Origin: Candidatus Methylomirabilota bacterium
Lineage (GTDB): Bacteria > Methylomirabilota > Methylomirabilia > Methylomirabilales > CSP1-5
NCBI GenBank assembly: GCA_023249165.1
Contig: JAHFDE010000016.1
Coordinates: 1-21,398 of the forward strand
Length of the DNA stretch: 21,398 bases
Reading direction: 5' to 3'
In this document: piece after piece, positions 6,823-14,228 of the stretch
Layout of the letters: each line of letters starts with the position of its first letter
Numbering within the stretch: the stretch's first letter is position 1
The notes under the pieces: model-generated
The model's database searches: none
What the model was told of the DNA's origin: nothing
Seen by the model: only the letters and a program-made list of their open reading frames with translations
Program-made: the position numbers and the translations under genes

Positions 6823-7905
6823 TCATGATGCCGAGGAGGCCTTCAGCCGCTCCGCCTCATGATGGGCCATCAGGGCCTGCGCCAACTCGTCCAGGTTACC
6901 GTCGAGTACCCCCGGGAGATTATGCAGCGTCAGCCCGATGCGGTGATCGGTCACCCGGCCCTGGGGAAAGTTGTACGTCCGGATCCGCTCGCTCCGGTCC
7001 CCCGTCCCGACCTGCTGGCGCCTGACATCGGCGATCTCCCGCTCCTGCTCGGCCCGGGCGCGCTCCAAGAGACGCGCCCGGAGGACCTTGAGGGCCTTGG
7101 CCTTGTTCTTGTGCTGGGACCGTTCGTCCTGACAAGAGACGACCAGGCCTGTCGGGATGTGGGTGATCCGGACCGCCGAGTCGGTGACATTCACGTGCTG
7201 TCCCCCGGCACCGCTGGCCCGGAAGACGTCGATCTGGAGGTCCTTCGGGTCGATCTGCACATCGACCTCCTCCGCCTCGGGCAGGACCGCGACCGTCACG
7301 GTCGAGGTGTGGATCCGGCCGCTCGCCTCGGTGGCGGGCACCCGCTGGACGCGATGGACGCCACTCTCGTGACGCAACTTCCGGAAGGCCCCTTTGCCTT
7401 CGATCGCCAGGATGGCCTCTTTCATCCCGCCGATCCCCGTCGGATTCGCCGAGAGCATCTCCACCTTGAAGCGGGCCGCCTCCGCGTACCGGGTATACAT
7501 CCGGAGGAGATCGGCGGCGAACAGCGCCGCCTCATTCCCTCCGGCCCCGGCTCGGATCTCCATGATCACGCCCTTCTCGTCGGTCGGGTCCTTGGGAAGC
7601 AGCAGCTCCTGCAGCTCGCGCTCTAAGGCCTCCCGCCGCCCCTTGAGGGCCTTGAGCTCCCCGTCGACCAATGCCCGCATCTCTGGGTCGGTCGCCTCCT
7701 GAAGGAGGGCGGCCGCCTCATCCTGCTCGCGCATCAGCCGCTGGTAGGCCCGGTATTTCTCGACGAGAGGATGGAGGCTGGCGTGGGCCTTCGCGTGGCG
7801 CTGAAAGGTAGTGGGATCCTGGAGGACGGAGGGATCGGCCAGTTTCCGGCTCAACTCCTCGTACCGCTCCTCGATCTCCCGCAGCTTGTCGACCCAGGGC
7901 AACAT
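6823..7905 (-). CDS. prfA: Peptide chain release factor 1
   Basis: RF1 reads UAA and UAG in the ribosomal A site and triggers release of the nascent chain. From the ATG at 7905 the protein has 360 residues, the usual RF1 length. The tripeptide PAT at about 190-192 marks RF1 rather than RF2. The GGQ catalytic motif is at about 234-236 within GAGGQHVNVTDSAVRI, and SERIRTYNFPQGRVTDHRI follows in the C-terminal part. A GTG at 7926 would add seven residues; neither start has a clear ribosome binding site, and the ATG fits family length better. It follows rpmE by about 63 nt and precedes its modifying enzyme PrmC. At least six genes in this window stop with TAG, so they depend on this factor. Confidence 0.97.
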   Translation of the reverse strand: MLPWVDKLREIEERYEELSRKLADPSVLQDPTTFQRHAKAHASLHPLVEKYRAYQRLMREQDEAAALLQEATDPEMRALVDGELKALKGRREALERELQELLLPKDPTDEKGVIMEIRAGAGGNEAALFAADLLRMYTRYAEAARFKVEMLSANPTGIGGMKEAILAIEGKGAFRKLRHESGVHRVQRVPATEASGRIHTSTVTVAVLPEAEEVDVQIDPKDLQIDVFRASGAGGQHVNVTDSAVRITHIPTGLVVSCQDERSQHKNKAKALKVLRARLLERARAEQEREIADVRRQQVGTGDRSERIRTYNFPQGRVTDHRIGLTLHNLPGVLDGNLDELAQALMAHHEAERLKASSAS

Positions 7906-7968
7906 GAGGGCTCGTTCACACTTCACCAGTCACCGGTGGAACCGCACGCCCACCCGGCAACCGGTGAA

Positions 7969-8184
7969 TTATGCACCCGGGGCTGTCTTGCGGCGAAGCC
8001 TCCGCTGGAATCGCTCCACGCGCCCCTCGCTATCCACCAGCTTCTGACGGCCGGTAAAAAAGGGATGGCATTTGGAGCAGATCTCGACCCGGATCGTCGG
8101 CACAACCGAGCGTGTATGGATGACCTCGCCGCAGGCGCACGTGATCACACAATCCACATACTCAGGGTGGATGCCCTTCTTCAT
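7969..8184 (-). CDS. rpmE: 50S ribosomal protein bL31, zinc-binding form
   Basis: bL31 is a small protein of the large ribosomal subunit that bridges to the 30S head. The product has 71 residues, MKKGIHPEY at the N-terminus, and four cysteines at 16, 18, 36 and 39 (TCACG and ICSKCHPFF). This is the zinc-holding C+ form, which in known bacteria can be replaced by a C- paralogue under zinc starvation; no paralogue is visible here. The ATG at 8184 follows GAGAGGTGG. A longer frame from a GTG at 8229 exists but lacks family support. The gene is the first of a long unit that continues into prfA, prmC, murA and the his genes. Confidence 0.97.
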   Translation of the reverse strand: MKKGIHPEYVDCVITCACGEVIHTRSVVPTIRVEICSKCHPFFTGRQKLVDSEGRVERFQRRLRRKTAPGA

Positions 8185-8238
8185 CTCCACCTCTCCCATC
8201 TTCGATGCACGGCACTGCCGCCTCACCACGCGTCAGGC

Positions 8239-8266
8239 ATTGTAGCACGCCCCGTCCTCGGGGCAA
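8239..8266 (-). promoter_or_regulatory. Putative sigma-70 promoter for rpmE
   Basis: On the minus strand a TTGCCC (8261-8266) and a TACAAT (8239-8244) are separated by 16 bp, about 55 bp before the rpmE start codon. The -10 box matches the consensus at five of six positions and the -35 at four. The -35 overlaps the T-run of the rho terminator, a compact terminator-promoter junction. Confidence 0.6.
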
Positions 8267-8293
8267 CAAAAAAGCAGCCTCGCGGCTGCTTTT
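8266..8293 (-). terminator. Intrinsic terminator downstream of rho
   Basis: A 10-bp perfect stem (AAAAGCAGCC paired with GGCTGCTTTT) closes a four-base loop. In the minus direction it is followed by a T-run ending in GTT. It lies about 265 nt after the rho stop codon and just before the rpmE promoter. The plus strand also ends the hairpin in TTTT, so it could work both ways. This would terminate the rho transcript. Confidence 0.85.
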
Positions 8294-8315
8294 GTGCCTG
8301 GACTTCTCCGCCCAC

Positions 8316-8561
8316 CTAGTGCCGTTCCAACCATTGAGCCGAACACGGGCAAGGCCCGTTCCGACCAAGGAACGGGCTAAGGAAACGAGCTAGCCTCGTA
8401 CCGTTCCAACTATTTTCGTCAAGGGGAGGCAGCCCCCCACGCGCTACACCTGCGTGCGGCGGAGCAACCGAGAGAAGCAGTAGGCACGATGAGTTGGAAC
8501 GGCACTGGCGCTTGGCACCGTACACCTCACTCCTAGGCGAGAAACGTTGGAACGGTACTAG
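8316..8561. mobile_element. Composite, nested miniature inverted-repeat element between rpmE and rho
   Basis: Four copies of one terminal sequence occur as two nested inverted pairs. The outer pair is CTAGTGCCGTTCCAACC at 8316-8332 and, inverted, CTAGTACCGTTCCAACG at 8545-8561. The inner pair is CTCGTACCGTTCCAACT at 8395-8411 and, inverted, CCAGTGCCGTTCCAACT at 8492-8508. The inner unit (about 114 bp) resembles the 108-bp element next to lepA: both continue as ATTTTC on the left and share an ACCGAG...GTAGGC segment. The left outer arm also holds a 9-bp stem hairpin (8354-8362 with 8369-8377). No protein-coding frame is credible. The outer right end overlaps the rho stop codon. A small non-autonomous transposon inserted into or next to another copy is the likely reading. 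Confidence 0.7.
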
Positions 8562-9925
8562 GTGTTCATGGACCGGAGAAAGTCCGCGTTGGACTTGGCC
8601 TCGGAGAGTTTCCCCTGCAGAAGCTCCATCGCCTCCACCACCCCCATGGTGGCCAGGACCTTCCGGAGCACCCACATCCGGTTGAGCTCCTCCTGCGTCA
8701 AGAGCAGCTCCTCCTTACGGGTCCCGGATCGGAAGATGTCGATGGCGGGGAACATGCGCTTATCCACCAGGCGCCGATCCAGAAGCAGCTCCATATTCCC
8801 GGTCCCTTTGAACTCTTCAAAGATCACATCGTCCATCCGGCTGCCGGTATCGACCAAGGCAGTGGCGATGATGGTGAGGGACCCCCCCTCCTCGATGTTC
8901 CGGGCCGCCCCAAAGAAACGCTTGGGACGCTGGAGCGCGTTGGCATCGACCCCGCCTGAGAGGACCTTGCCGCTCGGCGGACAGACCGCGTTATACGCGC
9001 GGGCGAGTCGGGTGATCGAGTCGAGGAGGATGACCACATCCCGCCGGTGCTCCACGAGCCGCTTCGCCTTTTCCAGAACCATCTCCGCCACCTGGACGTG
9101 GCGACTGGCCGGCTCGTCGAAGGTGGAGCTGATCACCTCCGCCTTCACCGACCGCTGGAAGTCGGTCACCTCTTCCGGACGCTCATCGATGAGGAGGACG
9201 ATGAGAAACACCTCCGGATGATTCTTGGTGATGCTGTTCGCAATCTTCTGCAGGAGGATCGTCTTCCCGGTCCGCGGTGGTGCCACGATCAGTCCCCGCT
9301 GTCCCTTCCCGATCGGCGTGATCAGATCCATGACCCGCATATTGATCTCATCCCCGGTCGTCTCGAGGCCGATCCGCTCGTTGGGGAAGAGGGGCGTGAG
9401 GTTATCGAAGAGGGTCTTATCCTTGATCGCCTCGGGGTTCTCAAAGTTGACCGCCTCCACCTTGAGGAGGGCGAAATACCGCTCCCCCTCCTTGGGCGGT
9501 CGGACCTGCCCCGACACCGTATCGCCGGTGCGGAGATCGAAGCGCCGGATCTGGGACGGGGAGACGTAGATATCGTCAGGCCCGGGAAGGTAGTTATAGT
9601 TGGGCGCCCGGAGGAAGCCGAAACCATCCGGGAGGACCTCCAGGACCCCCTCGGCGAAAATGAGCCCATTCTTTTCCGCCTGCGCCTCCAGGATCTTGAA
9701 GATGAGATCCTGCTTCCTGAGCGCGCTGGCGCCCACCAGGCCCACGGAGCGCGCAATGGTGGTCAGTTCGGGGATGGTCCTCTCGGTCAACTCGGCCAGC
9801 TTCATGAGACCCTCGCGGGGGGCGTCCTTGGCCGTCTCCCGGGCCACCGCCTTGGCCTCTTTCGTCTCTTTCCCCTCTTTGGTCGCTTCCTTCACGGCAT
9901 CACTCGCATGGCGTTGGGACGGCAT
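8558..9925 (-). CDS. rho: Transcription termination factor Rho
   Basis: Rho is the hexameric RNA-dependent ATPase that ends transcription at unstructured, C-rich sites. The protein has 455 residues, longer than the about 419 of E. coli. The first 40 residues are a charged extension rich in Lys-Glu-X triplets, encoded by an imperfect 9-bp repeat. Then follow the helical N-domain (MKLAELTERTIPELTTIARS), the RNA-binding cold-shock-like domain (GVLEVLPDGFGFLRAP) and the ATPase core with P-loop VAPPRTGKT at 214-222, LLIDERPEEVTD and LDSITRLARAYN. The ATG at 9925 has a GGGGAG about ten nt upstream. The TAG stop overlaps the end of a miniature inverted-repeat element. It is expected to be transcribed alone, from its own promoter to the terminator at 8266-8293. 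Confidence 0.97.
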   Translation of the reverse strand: MPSQRHASDAVKEATKEGKETKEAKAVARETAKDAPREGLMKLAELTERTIPELTTIARSVGLVGASALRKQDLIFKILEAQAEKNGLIFAEGVLEVLPDGFGFLRAPNYNYLPGPDDIYVSPSQIRRFDLRTGDTVSGQVRPPKEGERYFALLKVEAVNFENPEAIKDKTLFDNLTPLFPNERIGLETTGDEINMRVMDLITPIGKGQRGLIVAPPRTGKTILLQKIANSITKNHPEVFLIVLLIDERPEEVTDFQRSVKAEVISSTFDEPASRHVQVAEMVLEKAKRLVEHRRDVVILLDSITRLARAYNAVCPPSGKVLSGGVDANALQRPKRFFGAARNIEEGGSLTIIATALVDTGSRMDDVIFEEFKGTGNMELLLDRRLVDKRMFPAIDIFRSGTRKEELLLTQEELNRMWVLRKVLATMGVVEAMELLQGKLSEAKSNADFLRSMNT

Positions 9926-10201
9926 TTCGCTTTCTCCCCTCTCTGCGTGGCTCCCGTTGCGGAACCCGTGATCTCCCGGTCCTCTTACCCTCTCGCGCTA
10001 GCCCCGGACCGCCCCTCGTGACCACGCGGCGATGCGTGATCGGGCGCGATTGCCCAGGACCCAGCGTGTCGAGCGGATTCTCGTTCTCCGTCTATGTGCA
10101 CTACCCGATACAGGGGATCTCCCGAGGCTGATTCAGGGCTGGAGTACTGTGGTGGAATAACCTTGCAAGTGCTGAGGAGATGCCTCAAATCGGTATGTCC
10201 G
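9926..10201 (-). other. Long 5' leader of rho
   Basis: About 275 nt separate the predicted transcription start from the rho ATG. I see no credible open reading frame here and no known riboswitch. A leader of this size recalls E. coli rho, where the leader is a site of Rho-dependent self-attenuation; that this leader does the same is inference. It is the only content of the 307-bp gap between coaE and rho apart from the promoter. Confidence 0.5.
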
Positions 10202-10207
10202 CAATGA

Positions 10208-10236
10208 ATACTACGAACCCACCCAGACCTTGTCAA
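10208..10236 (-). promoter_or_regulatory. Putative sigma-70 promoter for rho, overlapping the coaE stop
   Basis: On the minus strand a perfect TTGACA (10231-10236) and a TAGTAT (10208-10213) are 17 bp apart. The TGA inside TTGACA is the stop codon of coaE. The expected start site is near 10201. Confidence 0.7.
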
Positions 10237-10844
10237 GCTTTTTTTGAGGCATTCCGGAGCAGCCACTCGGTGACCTCCTGCACGCGCCGCTCGGTTTCCT
10301 GCAGCGCTCCCCCATTTTCAATGACGAAATCGGCCCGTCGCTCTTTCTCCCCCTGGGGCATTTGGCTGCCGATGCGGGCCAAGGCCTCTTTCCGACTCAG
10401 GCCTCGATCGGCCATAAGGCGAGCGACCTGCACCTCTTCCGGAGCGGTGACGACCACCACGCAATCGAAGCGACACTCGGCCTCAGCCTCCATGAGGAGG
10501 GGGAGCTCCACCACGCATACCGCAACCCCCTGTGTCCGAAGTTCAGCCACCTGTCGCTCCACCGCACTGATGAGGGCAGGATGCACAATGGTCTCAAGGC
10601 GCCTGCGTAACTGCTCATCGCGAAAGACGAGCTCTCCTAATGATCTGCGATCGATGGTGCCGTCGCCACGGAGGATGTGGGGCCCGAACGCGTCGACGAT
10701 GGCTTCATAGACAGTCGAGCCTGGCTTTTGCAATTCTCGGACCATCTCATCCGCATCGATGACAGCAGCCCCCCGCCGAGCGAACATGCGGGCGACGGTG
10801 CTCTTGCCCGTGGCGATCCCCCCCGTGAGCCCCACCCGGATCAT
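10233..10844 (-). CDS. coaE: Dephospho-CoA kinase CoaE
   Basis: CoaE phosphorylates the 3'-hydroxyl of dephospho-CoA, the last step of coenzyme A synthesis. The 203-residue protein starts MIRVGLTGGIATGKSTVARM, with the Walker A motif at 8-16. IDADEMVRELQ and GTIDRRSLGELVF follow, as does the lid segment RLMADRGLSRKEALARIGSQM, all typical of the family. The ATG at 10844 was chosen because the family begins at this residue; a longer frame to 10877 adds MKGRSRKCADR without support. It starts 4 nt after the stop of the exonuclease gene. The neighbourhood polA-coaE is common in bacteria; here only the exonuclease part of polA is present. Confidence 0.96.
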   Translation of the reverse strand: MIRVGLTGGIATGKSTVARMFARRGAAVIDADEMVRELQKPGSTVYEAIVDAFGPHILRGDGTIDRRSLGELVFRDEQLRRRLETIVHPALISAVERQVAELRTQGVAVCVVELPLLMEAEAECRFDCVVVVTAPEEVQVARLMADRGLSRKEALARIGSQMPQGEKERRADFVIENGGALQETERRVQEVTEWLLRNASKKA

Positions 10845-10848
10845 ACGA

Positions 10849-11712
10849 TCAGCGCATTTCCTGCTGCGCCCCTTCAAGGGCCGCGAGCAAACGGGTAAAC
10901 TCCAACTCCCGAAAGAGGTCCCGCAGTCGCTCCCAGTCGGGAAGCGGGCGTCGCAGGGCCTCCGCCGAGACGGACAGGGGAACGTCGGTCCGGATGGCGA
11001 CGAGGGTCCGGTTTGTCCTGATCTGCTCGGCGTGCACCTTCAGCGCCTCGCGGAGCCTTGGCCGCTTCACGCGATCCACGGACCGGAGGAGATTCTCCAC
11101 CGTTCCGAATTCCTGAATCAGCGCGCTGGCGGTCTTCTCTCCCACTCCGGGGACCCCGGGGATGTTATCCACGGCGTCCCCGGTGAGACTCATCAGGTCG
11201 GCCATCGCCTCCGGCGGCACCCCGTATCGCTCCTCGACATCCCGGACCCGATAGGTCTTGTCGCGCATCGGGTCGTACACTTGGATGGCAGGACCCACGA
11301 GCTGGAAGAGATCCTTGTCGCCGGAGACAATCGTCACCTCAAACCCATCGGCAGCCGCCTTTGTCGCGACCGTCCCGATAATGTCGTCCGCCTCGATGCC
11401 CTCCGCCATCAGGGTCGGCACATTGAGCGCCCCCACGACCTGATAGACATAGGGGATCTGGGGAGTCAGCGTCTCGGGGATGGGTGGACGCTGGGCCTTG
11501 TAGGCCTCGAACTCCCGGTGGCGCTCCGTCTCGCCGCCGGCATCAAAAACCACGGCCACATGTTCCGGCGCTCGTTCACGCAATATCTTGAGGAACATCG
11601 TGGTAAAGCCGTAGATCGCACCGGTCGGGAGCCCCCGAGAGTTGCTCAAGGGTGGCAGGGCGTGGAAGGCTCGGTAGATGTAGGAGGTACCGTCGATGAG
11701 GTAGAGCTGCAT
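10849..11712 (-). CDS. Stand-alone PolA-type 5'-3' exonuclease / flap endonuclease
   Basis: The protein matches the N-terminal 5'-3' exonuclease domain of DNA polymerase I, which removes RNA primers and flaps. It has 287 residues from the ATG at 11712. Conserved acidic clusters are visible: LIDGTSYIYRAFHA, VVFDAGGETERHREF, GIEADDIIGT, IVSGDKDLFQLV and LTGDAVDNIPGVPGVGEKTA, the last holding the helix-hairpin-helix. A short tail corresponding to the linker region of PolA (DLFRELEFTRLLAAL) is kept, and then the frame stops. No 3'-5' exonuclease or polymerase domain follows, because coaE begins 4 nt later. Comparable free exonucleases are known (for example B. subtilis YpcP), but this one occupies the usual polA place beside coaE and keeps the linker, as if the gene had been trimmed. 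No clear ribosome binding site precedes it. Confidence 0.9.
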   Translation of the reverse strand: MQLYLIDGTSYIYRAFHALPPLSNSRGLPTGAIYGFTTMFLKILRERAPEHVAVVFDAGGETERHREFEAYKAQRPPIPETLTPQIPYVYQVVGALNVPTLMAEGIEADDIIGTVATKAAADGFEVTIVSGDKDLFQLVGPAIQVYDPMRDKTYRVRDVEERYGVPPEAMADLMSLTGDAVDNIPGVPGVGEKTASALIQEFGTVENLLRSVDRVKRPRLREALKVHAEQIRTNRTLVAIRTDVPLSVSAEALRRPLPDWERLRDLFRELEFTRLLAALEGAQQEMR

Positions 11713-11736
11713 CGTGTGACTGACGACCAAGGCCGC

Positions 11737-12489
11737 TCAGCGGAGGTCGCCCCAGCGGTGCTGGAGAATAGCGAGGGCGGCCACCGCGGCGGTCTCCGCC
11801 CGCAAGGTCCTCGGCCCCAGGGAGACAGGCACAAAACCGGCCCGTGTGAGGAGGGCGACCTCGTCCATCTCCAGTCCCCCCTCCGGACCCACCACGATCT
11901 TGACCTCATCCGGAGGGGGCATCTGATCGAGCAGTGCCCCGAGCGTCCCCACTCGCTCCCCCTCCCAGAGGACCAGAGCCACCCCGGGGCCGGGTCCGGT
12001 CACGTATCCCTCCAGCGGGTGTGGGCCGCTGAGTCTCGGGAGCGTGAGGCGACCCGATTGCTCTGCCGCCTCGATGGCGATCCGCTCCCACCGGGGCACC
12101 TTTCCTGACCCCTCGGCCACCGTCCGCCTCGTCGTGAGAAGGACGACCTCGACCACCCCCATCTCCGTCGCCTTCTGAATGAGAAAATCCATCTTGGGCC
12201 CCTTCAAAAGCCCCTGGAGCAACACCACCCGAAGGGGGGACTCTCGCGCCGCAGATCGCTCCGCTACGACCCGACCCAAGACCTGTCGGGGAGAGGCCGC
12301 GACAATCTCTACCTCCCACTCCTGCCCGGTGCCGTTGAAGGTGAGCACCCGGCTGCCCACCCCCATCCGAAGGACCCGGGTGATCTGGCGCGCTTGAGCC
12401 GGGCTGAACCGAACGTCACCGCCCAGGACGGGCTTCCCGGTCACGTAGAAACGATCCACAACACGCAGTCCGTCAACCCACTCCCCCAC
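11737..12489 (-). CDS. rsmE: 16S rRNA m3U1498 methyltransferase RsmE
   Basis: RsmE is a SPOUT (knotted) methyltransferase that methylates N3 of U1498 in 16S rRNA, acting on assembled 30S subunits. The 250-residue frame has the N-terminal PUA-like region (FYVTGKPVLGGDVRFSP, then RVLRMGVG), KMDFLIQKATEMGVVEV, the signature EAAEQSGR, and the C-terminal SAM-binding knot IVVGPEGGL and SLGPRTLRAETAAVAAL. The GTG at 12489 overlaps dnaJ by 17 nt; a GTG at 12459 (VDRFYVTG) is an equally reasonable start because the first ten residues are not conserved. Placement behind dnaJ is common in bacteria and places it under the heat-shock promoter. Confidence 0.95.
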   Translation of the reverse strand: MGEWVDGLRVVDRFYVTGKPVLGGDVRFSPAQARQITRVLRMGVGSRVLTFNGTGQEWEVEIVAASPRQVLGRVVAERSAARESPLRVVLLQGLLKGPKMDFLIQKATEMGVVEVVLLTTRRTVAEGSGKVPRWERIAIEAAEQSGRLTLPRLSGPHPLEGYVTGPGPGVALVLWEGERVGTLGALLDQMPPPDEVKIVVGPEGGLEMDEVALLTRAGFVPVSLGPRTLRAETAAVAALAILQHRWGDLR

Positions 12490-13573
12490 CGAAGAGCTCG
12501 CGGACCCTCTCGAAGAAGCTCCTGCTCAGCGGGGTCCCCTCGCCGTTCTCCTGACGATGCAGCTCCTCCAGGAGCTCCCGCTGTTTGTGGGTGAGATGGG
12601 AAGGAATCTCGACCAGGACCTTGACCCTCAGGTCCCCTCGACCGTAGCCTCTGAGATTCGGGAGGCCGCATCCCTCGAGTCGAAACTCCGTGCCCGGTTG
12701 GGTCCCGGGGGGAACGTGAAAGGGGATCATCCCGTTGAGGGTAGGGACCTGGGCCTCGCCCCCCAGGGCCGCGTGCGTGAAGCTGATGGGGACTTCGCAG
12801 GTCAAATCATCCCCCTCCCGCCGGAAGATCGGATGCTCCGCAACCTGGATCACCACATAGAGATCGCCCGGCTGCCCACCCTTGAACCCTGCCTCCCCCT
12901 CGCCACTGATCCGGAGCCGCGTCCCCGTCTCGACTCCTGGGGGGACCCTCATCGTTACCATCCGTTCTTGGGTGATCCGCCCCTCGCCCTGACATGTGGG
13001 GCAGGGGGAACCGATGGTGCTTCCCTCTCCCCCGCACCGATGACAGGTCTGATCGACGGTGAGAAAGCCTCGCGAAAATCGAATCTGGCCTCTGCCCCGG
13101 CAGGCCGGACAGGCCTGCGGTTGCGTCCCCGGCCGGGCGCCGGTTCCCCGACAGCCCTCACACGCCTCCAGCCGGGGAACGGTGACCTCCCTCTTCAATC
13201 CCTTGGCGGCTTCCTCCAACGTGATGGTCATCGTATAGCGGAGGTCGGCCCCCCGGTGGGCGGCGCTCCGCCCGCCAAACCCCCCGAAGATCCCCTCCAG
13301 GATGTCTTCAAACAGCCCCCCGAAGCCCGAGGCCCTCTCGGCGGCCAGCCGGGCGCCCCCGACAGTCCCGTACAGGTCGTACTCACGCCGCCGCTCAGGA
13401 TTCGACAGGACCTCGTAGGCCTCGTTGATCTCTGTGAACTGTTCCGCCGCCGCAGGATCATCAGGATTCTTGTCGGGATGGAATTTCAGGGCCAGCCGCC
13501 GATAGGCCTTCTTGATCTCCCCAGGGGAAGCGCTTCTCGAGACCCCGAGAATCTGGTAGTAGTCCCTACTCAC
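12473..13573 (-). CDS. dnaJ: Chaperone DnaJ (Hsp40, type I)
   Basis: DnaJ delivers unfolded clients to DnaK and stimulates its ATPase. The 366-residue protein has the full type I layout: a J domain with HPD at 32-34, a Gly/Phe-rich linker (about 74-105), four zinc-binding repeats (CEGCRGTG, CPACRGRG, CHRCGGEG, CPTCQGEG) and a C-terminal client-binding domain (LYVVIQVAEHPIFRREGDDL and onwards). The start is GTG at 13573, overlapping grpE by 8 nt. The usual partner gene dnaK is absent between grpE and dnaJ. The gene is cotranscribed with hrcA and grpE as judged by spacing. Confidence 0.97.
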   Translation of the reverse strand: MSRDYYQILGVSRSASPGEIKKAYRRLALKFHPDKNPDDPAAAEQFTEINEAYEVLSNPERRREYDLYGTVGGARLAAERASGFGGLFEDILEGIFGGFGGRSAAHRGADLRYTMTITLEEAAKGLKREVTVPRLEACEGCRGTGARPGTQPQACPACRGRGQIRFSRGFLTVDQTCHRCGGEGSTIGSPCPTCQGEGRITQERMVTMRVPPGVETGTRLRISGEGEAGFKGGQPGDLYVVIQVAEHPIFRREGDDLTCEVPISFTHAALGGEAQVPTLNGMIPFHVPPGTQPGTEFRLEGCGLPNLRGYGRGDLRVKVLVEIPSHLTHKQRELLEELHRQENGEGTPLSRSFFERVRELFGGGVG

Positions 13574-14153
13574 CGCCCTGTCCCTGTGACGCTCCCGCTG
13601 TATCCGAAGGAGCAGCTGCGCGGGTGGATACCTTGACCAGCGCGGGGCGGAGGACCTTCTGATCCAGCACGTACCCTCGAAGCACCTCCTCCACGACGGT
13701 GTTCTCGGGAACCTCGGTCACCCGCACCTGTTCCACGGCGTGATGGACGACCGGATCGAACTCCCGCCCCACCGTCTCGATCTCCCTCACACCCACCTTC
13801 TCGAGCACCCCCCTGAACAGTCGGAGAGTGATCTCTACCCCCTCGATCAGGGCCTCGCTTGCCCGAGACGACCCCGCGGAGGAGCGCGCGGCGGCCAAGG
13901 CCCGTTCGAGATTATCCAGCACCGGAAGGAACTCAAGCAGCAGGCCCTCGTGGGCGGTTCGGATCAGCTCGGCCCGCTCCCGCGCCACACGCTTCCGGTA
14001 ATTGTCAAGCTCCGCCGCCAGGCGCAGATACCGGTCCTGAAGCTCCTCAAGCTCTTTGGCCTGCGCCGCAACCCTCGCCTCCAGATCGGGGGCCGCCACC
14101 TCCGCGGCGCCGGAACCAGCGGCACTCTGTTCCTCTCCTCTATCCCTCACCAT
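13566..14153 (-). CDS. grpE: Nucleotide exchange factor GrpE
   Basis: GrpE releases ADP from DnaK. The protein has 195 residues. The first 25 are Ala/Gly/Glu-rich and not conserved. A long coiled-coil helix follows (about 27-75), containing DRYLRLAAELDNYRKRVARE, then the four-helix bundle with LLLEFLPVLDNLERAL and the beta domain EIETVGREFDPVVHHAVEQV, ending in VLRGYVLDQKVLRPALVKV. All are family signatures. The ATG at 14153 lies 75 nt after the hrcA stop and is preceded by GGGGGAGGAG at a rather long distance. A short disordered tail (SDTAGASQGQGGE) ends the protein. Confidence 0.97.
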   Translation of the reverse strand: MVRDRGEEQSAAGSGAAEVAAPDLEARVAAQAKELEELQDRYLRLAAELDNYRKRVARERAELIRTAHEGLLLEFLPVLDNLERALAAARSSAGSSRASEALIEGVEITLRLFRGVLEKVGVREIETVGREFDPVVHHAVEQVRVTEVPENTVVEEVLRGYVLDQKVLRPALVKVSTRAAAPSDTAGASQGQGGE

Positions 14154-14181
14154 TTCTTGCCGTTGCTCCTCCCCCGAAACG

Positions 14182-14207
14182 CAAAAGGCGAGAGGGAACC
14201 CTCCCGC
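14182..14207 (-). terminator. Weak hairpin with short T-run between hrcA and grpE
   Basis: In the minus direction GCGGGAGGG and CCCTCTCGC can pair (one G-T pair, very small loop) and are followed by CTTTTGC. This could be a partial terminator or an RNA processing site that makes hrcA less abundant than grpE and dnaJ. Evidence is limited to the hairpin. Confidence 0.4.
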
Positions 14208-14228
14208 CGTCGAGATCCCAGGTGGATG

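Noticed and set aside
8316..8675. A 119-codon minus-strand frame across the rho/rpmE spacer
   Set aside because: It overlaps the end of rho in another frame and the inverted-repeat element; composition and lack of motifs show it is a shadow.
10849..11730. polA broken by a frameshift, with the polymerase part in another frame
   Set aside because: coaE starts 4 nt after the stop codon and is intact, so there is no room for polymerase sequence.
10759..12108. A 449-codon open frame on the plus strand
   Set aside because: It is antisense to coaE, the exonuclease gene and rsmE. No motif and no ribosome binding site support it.
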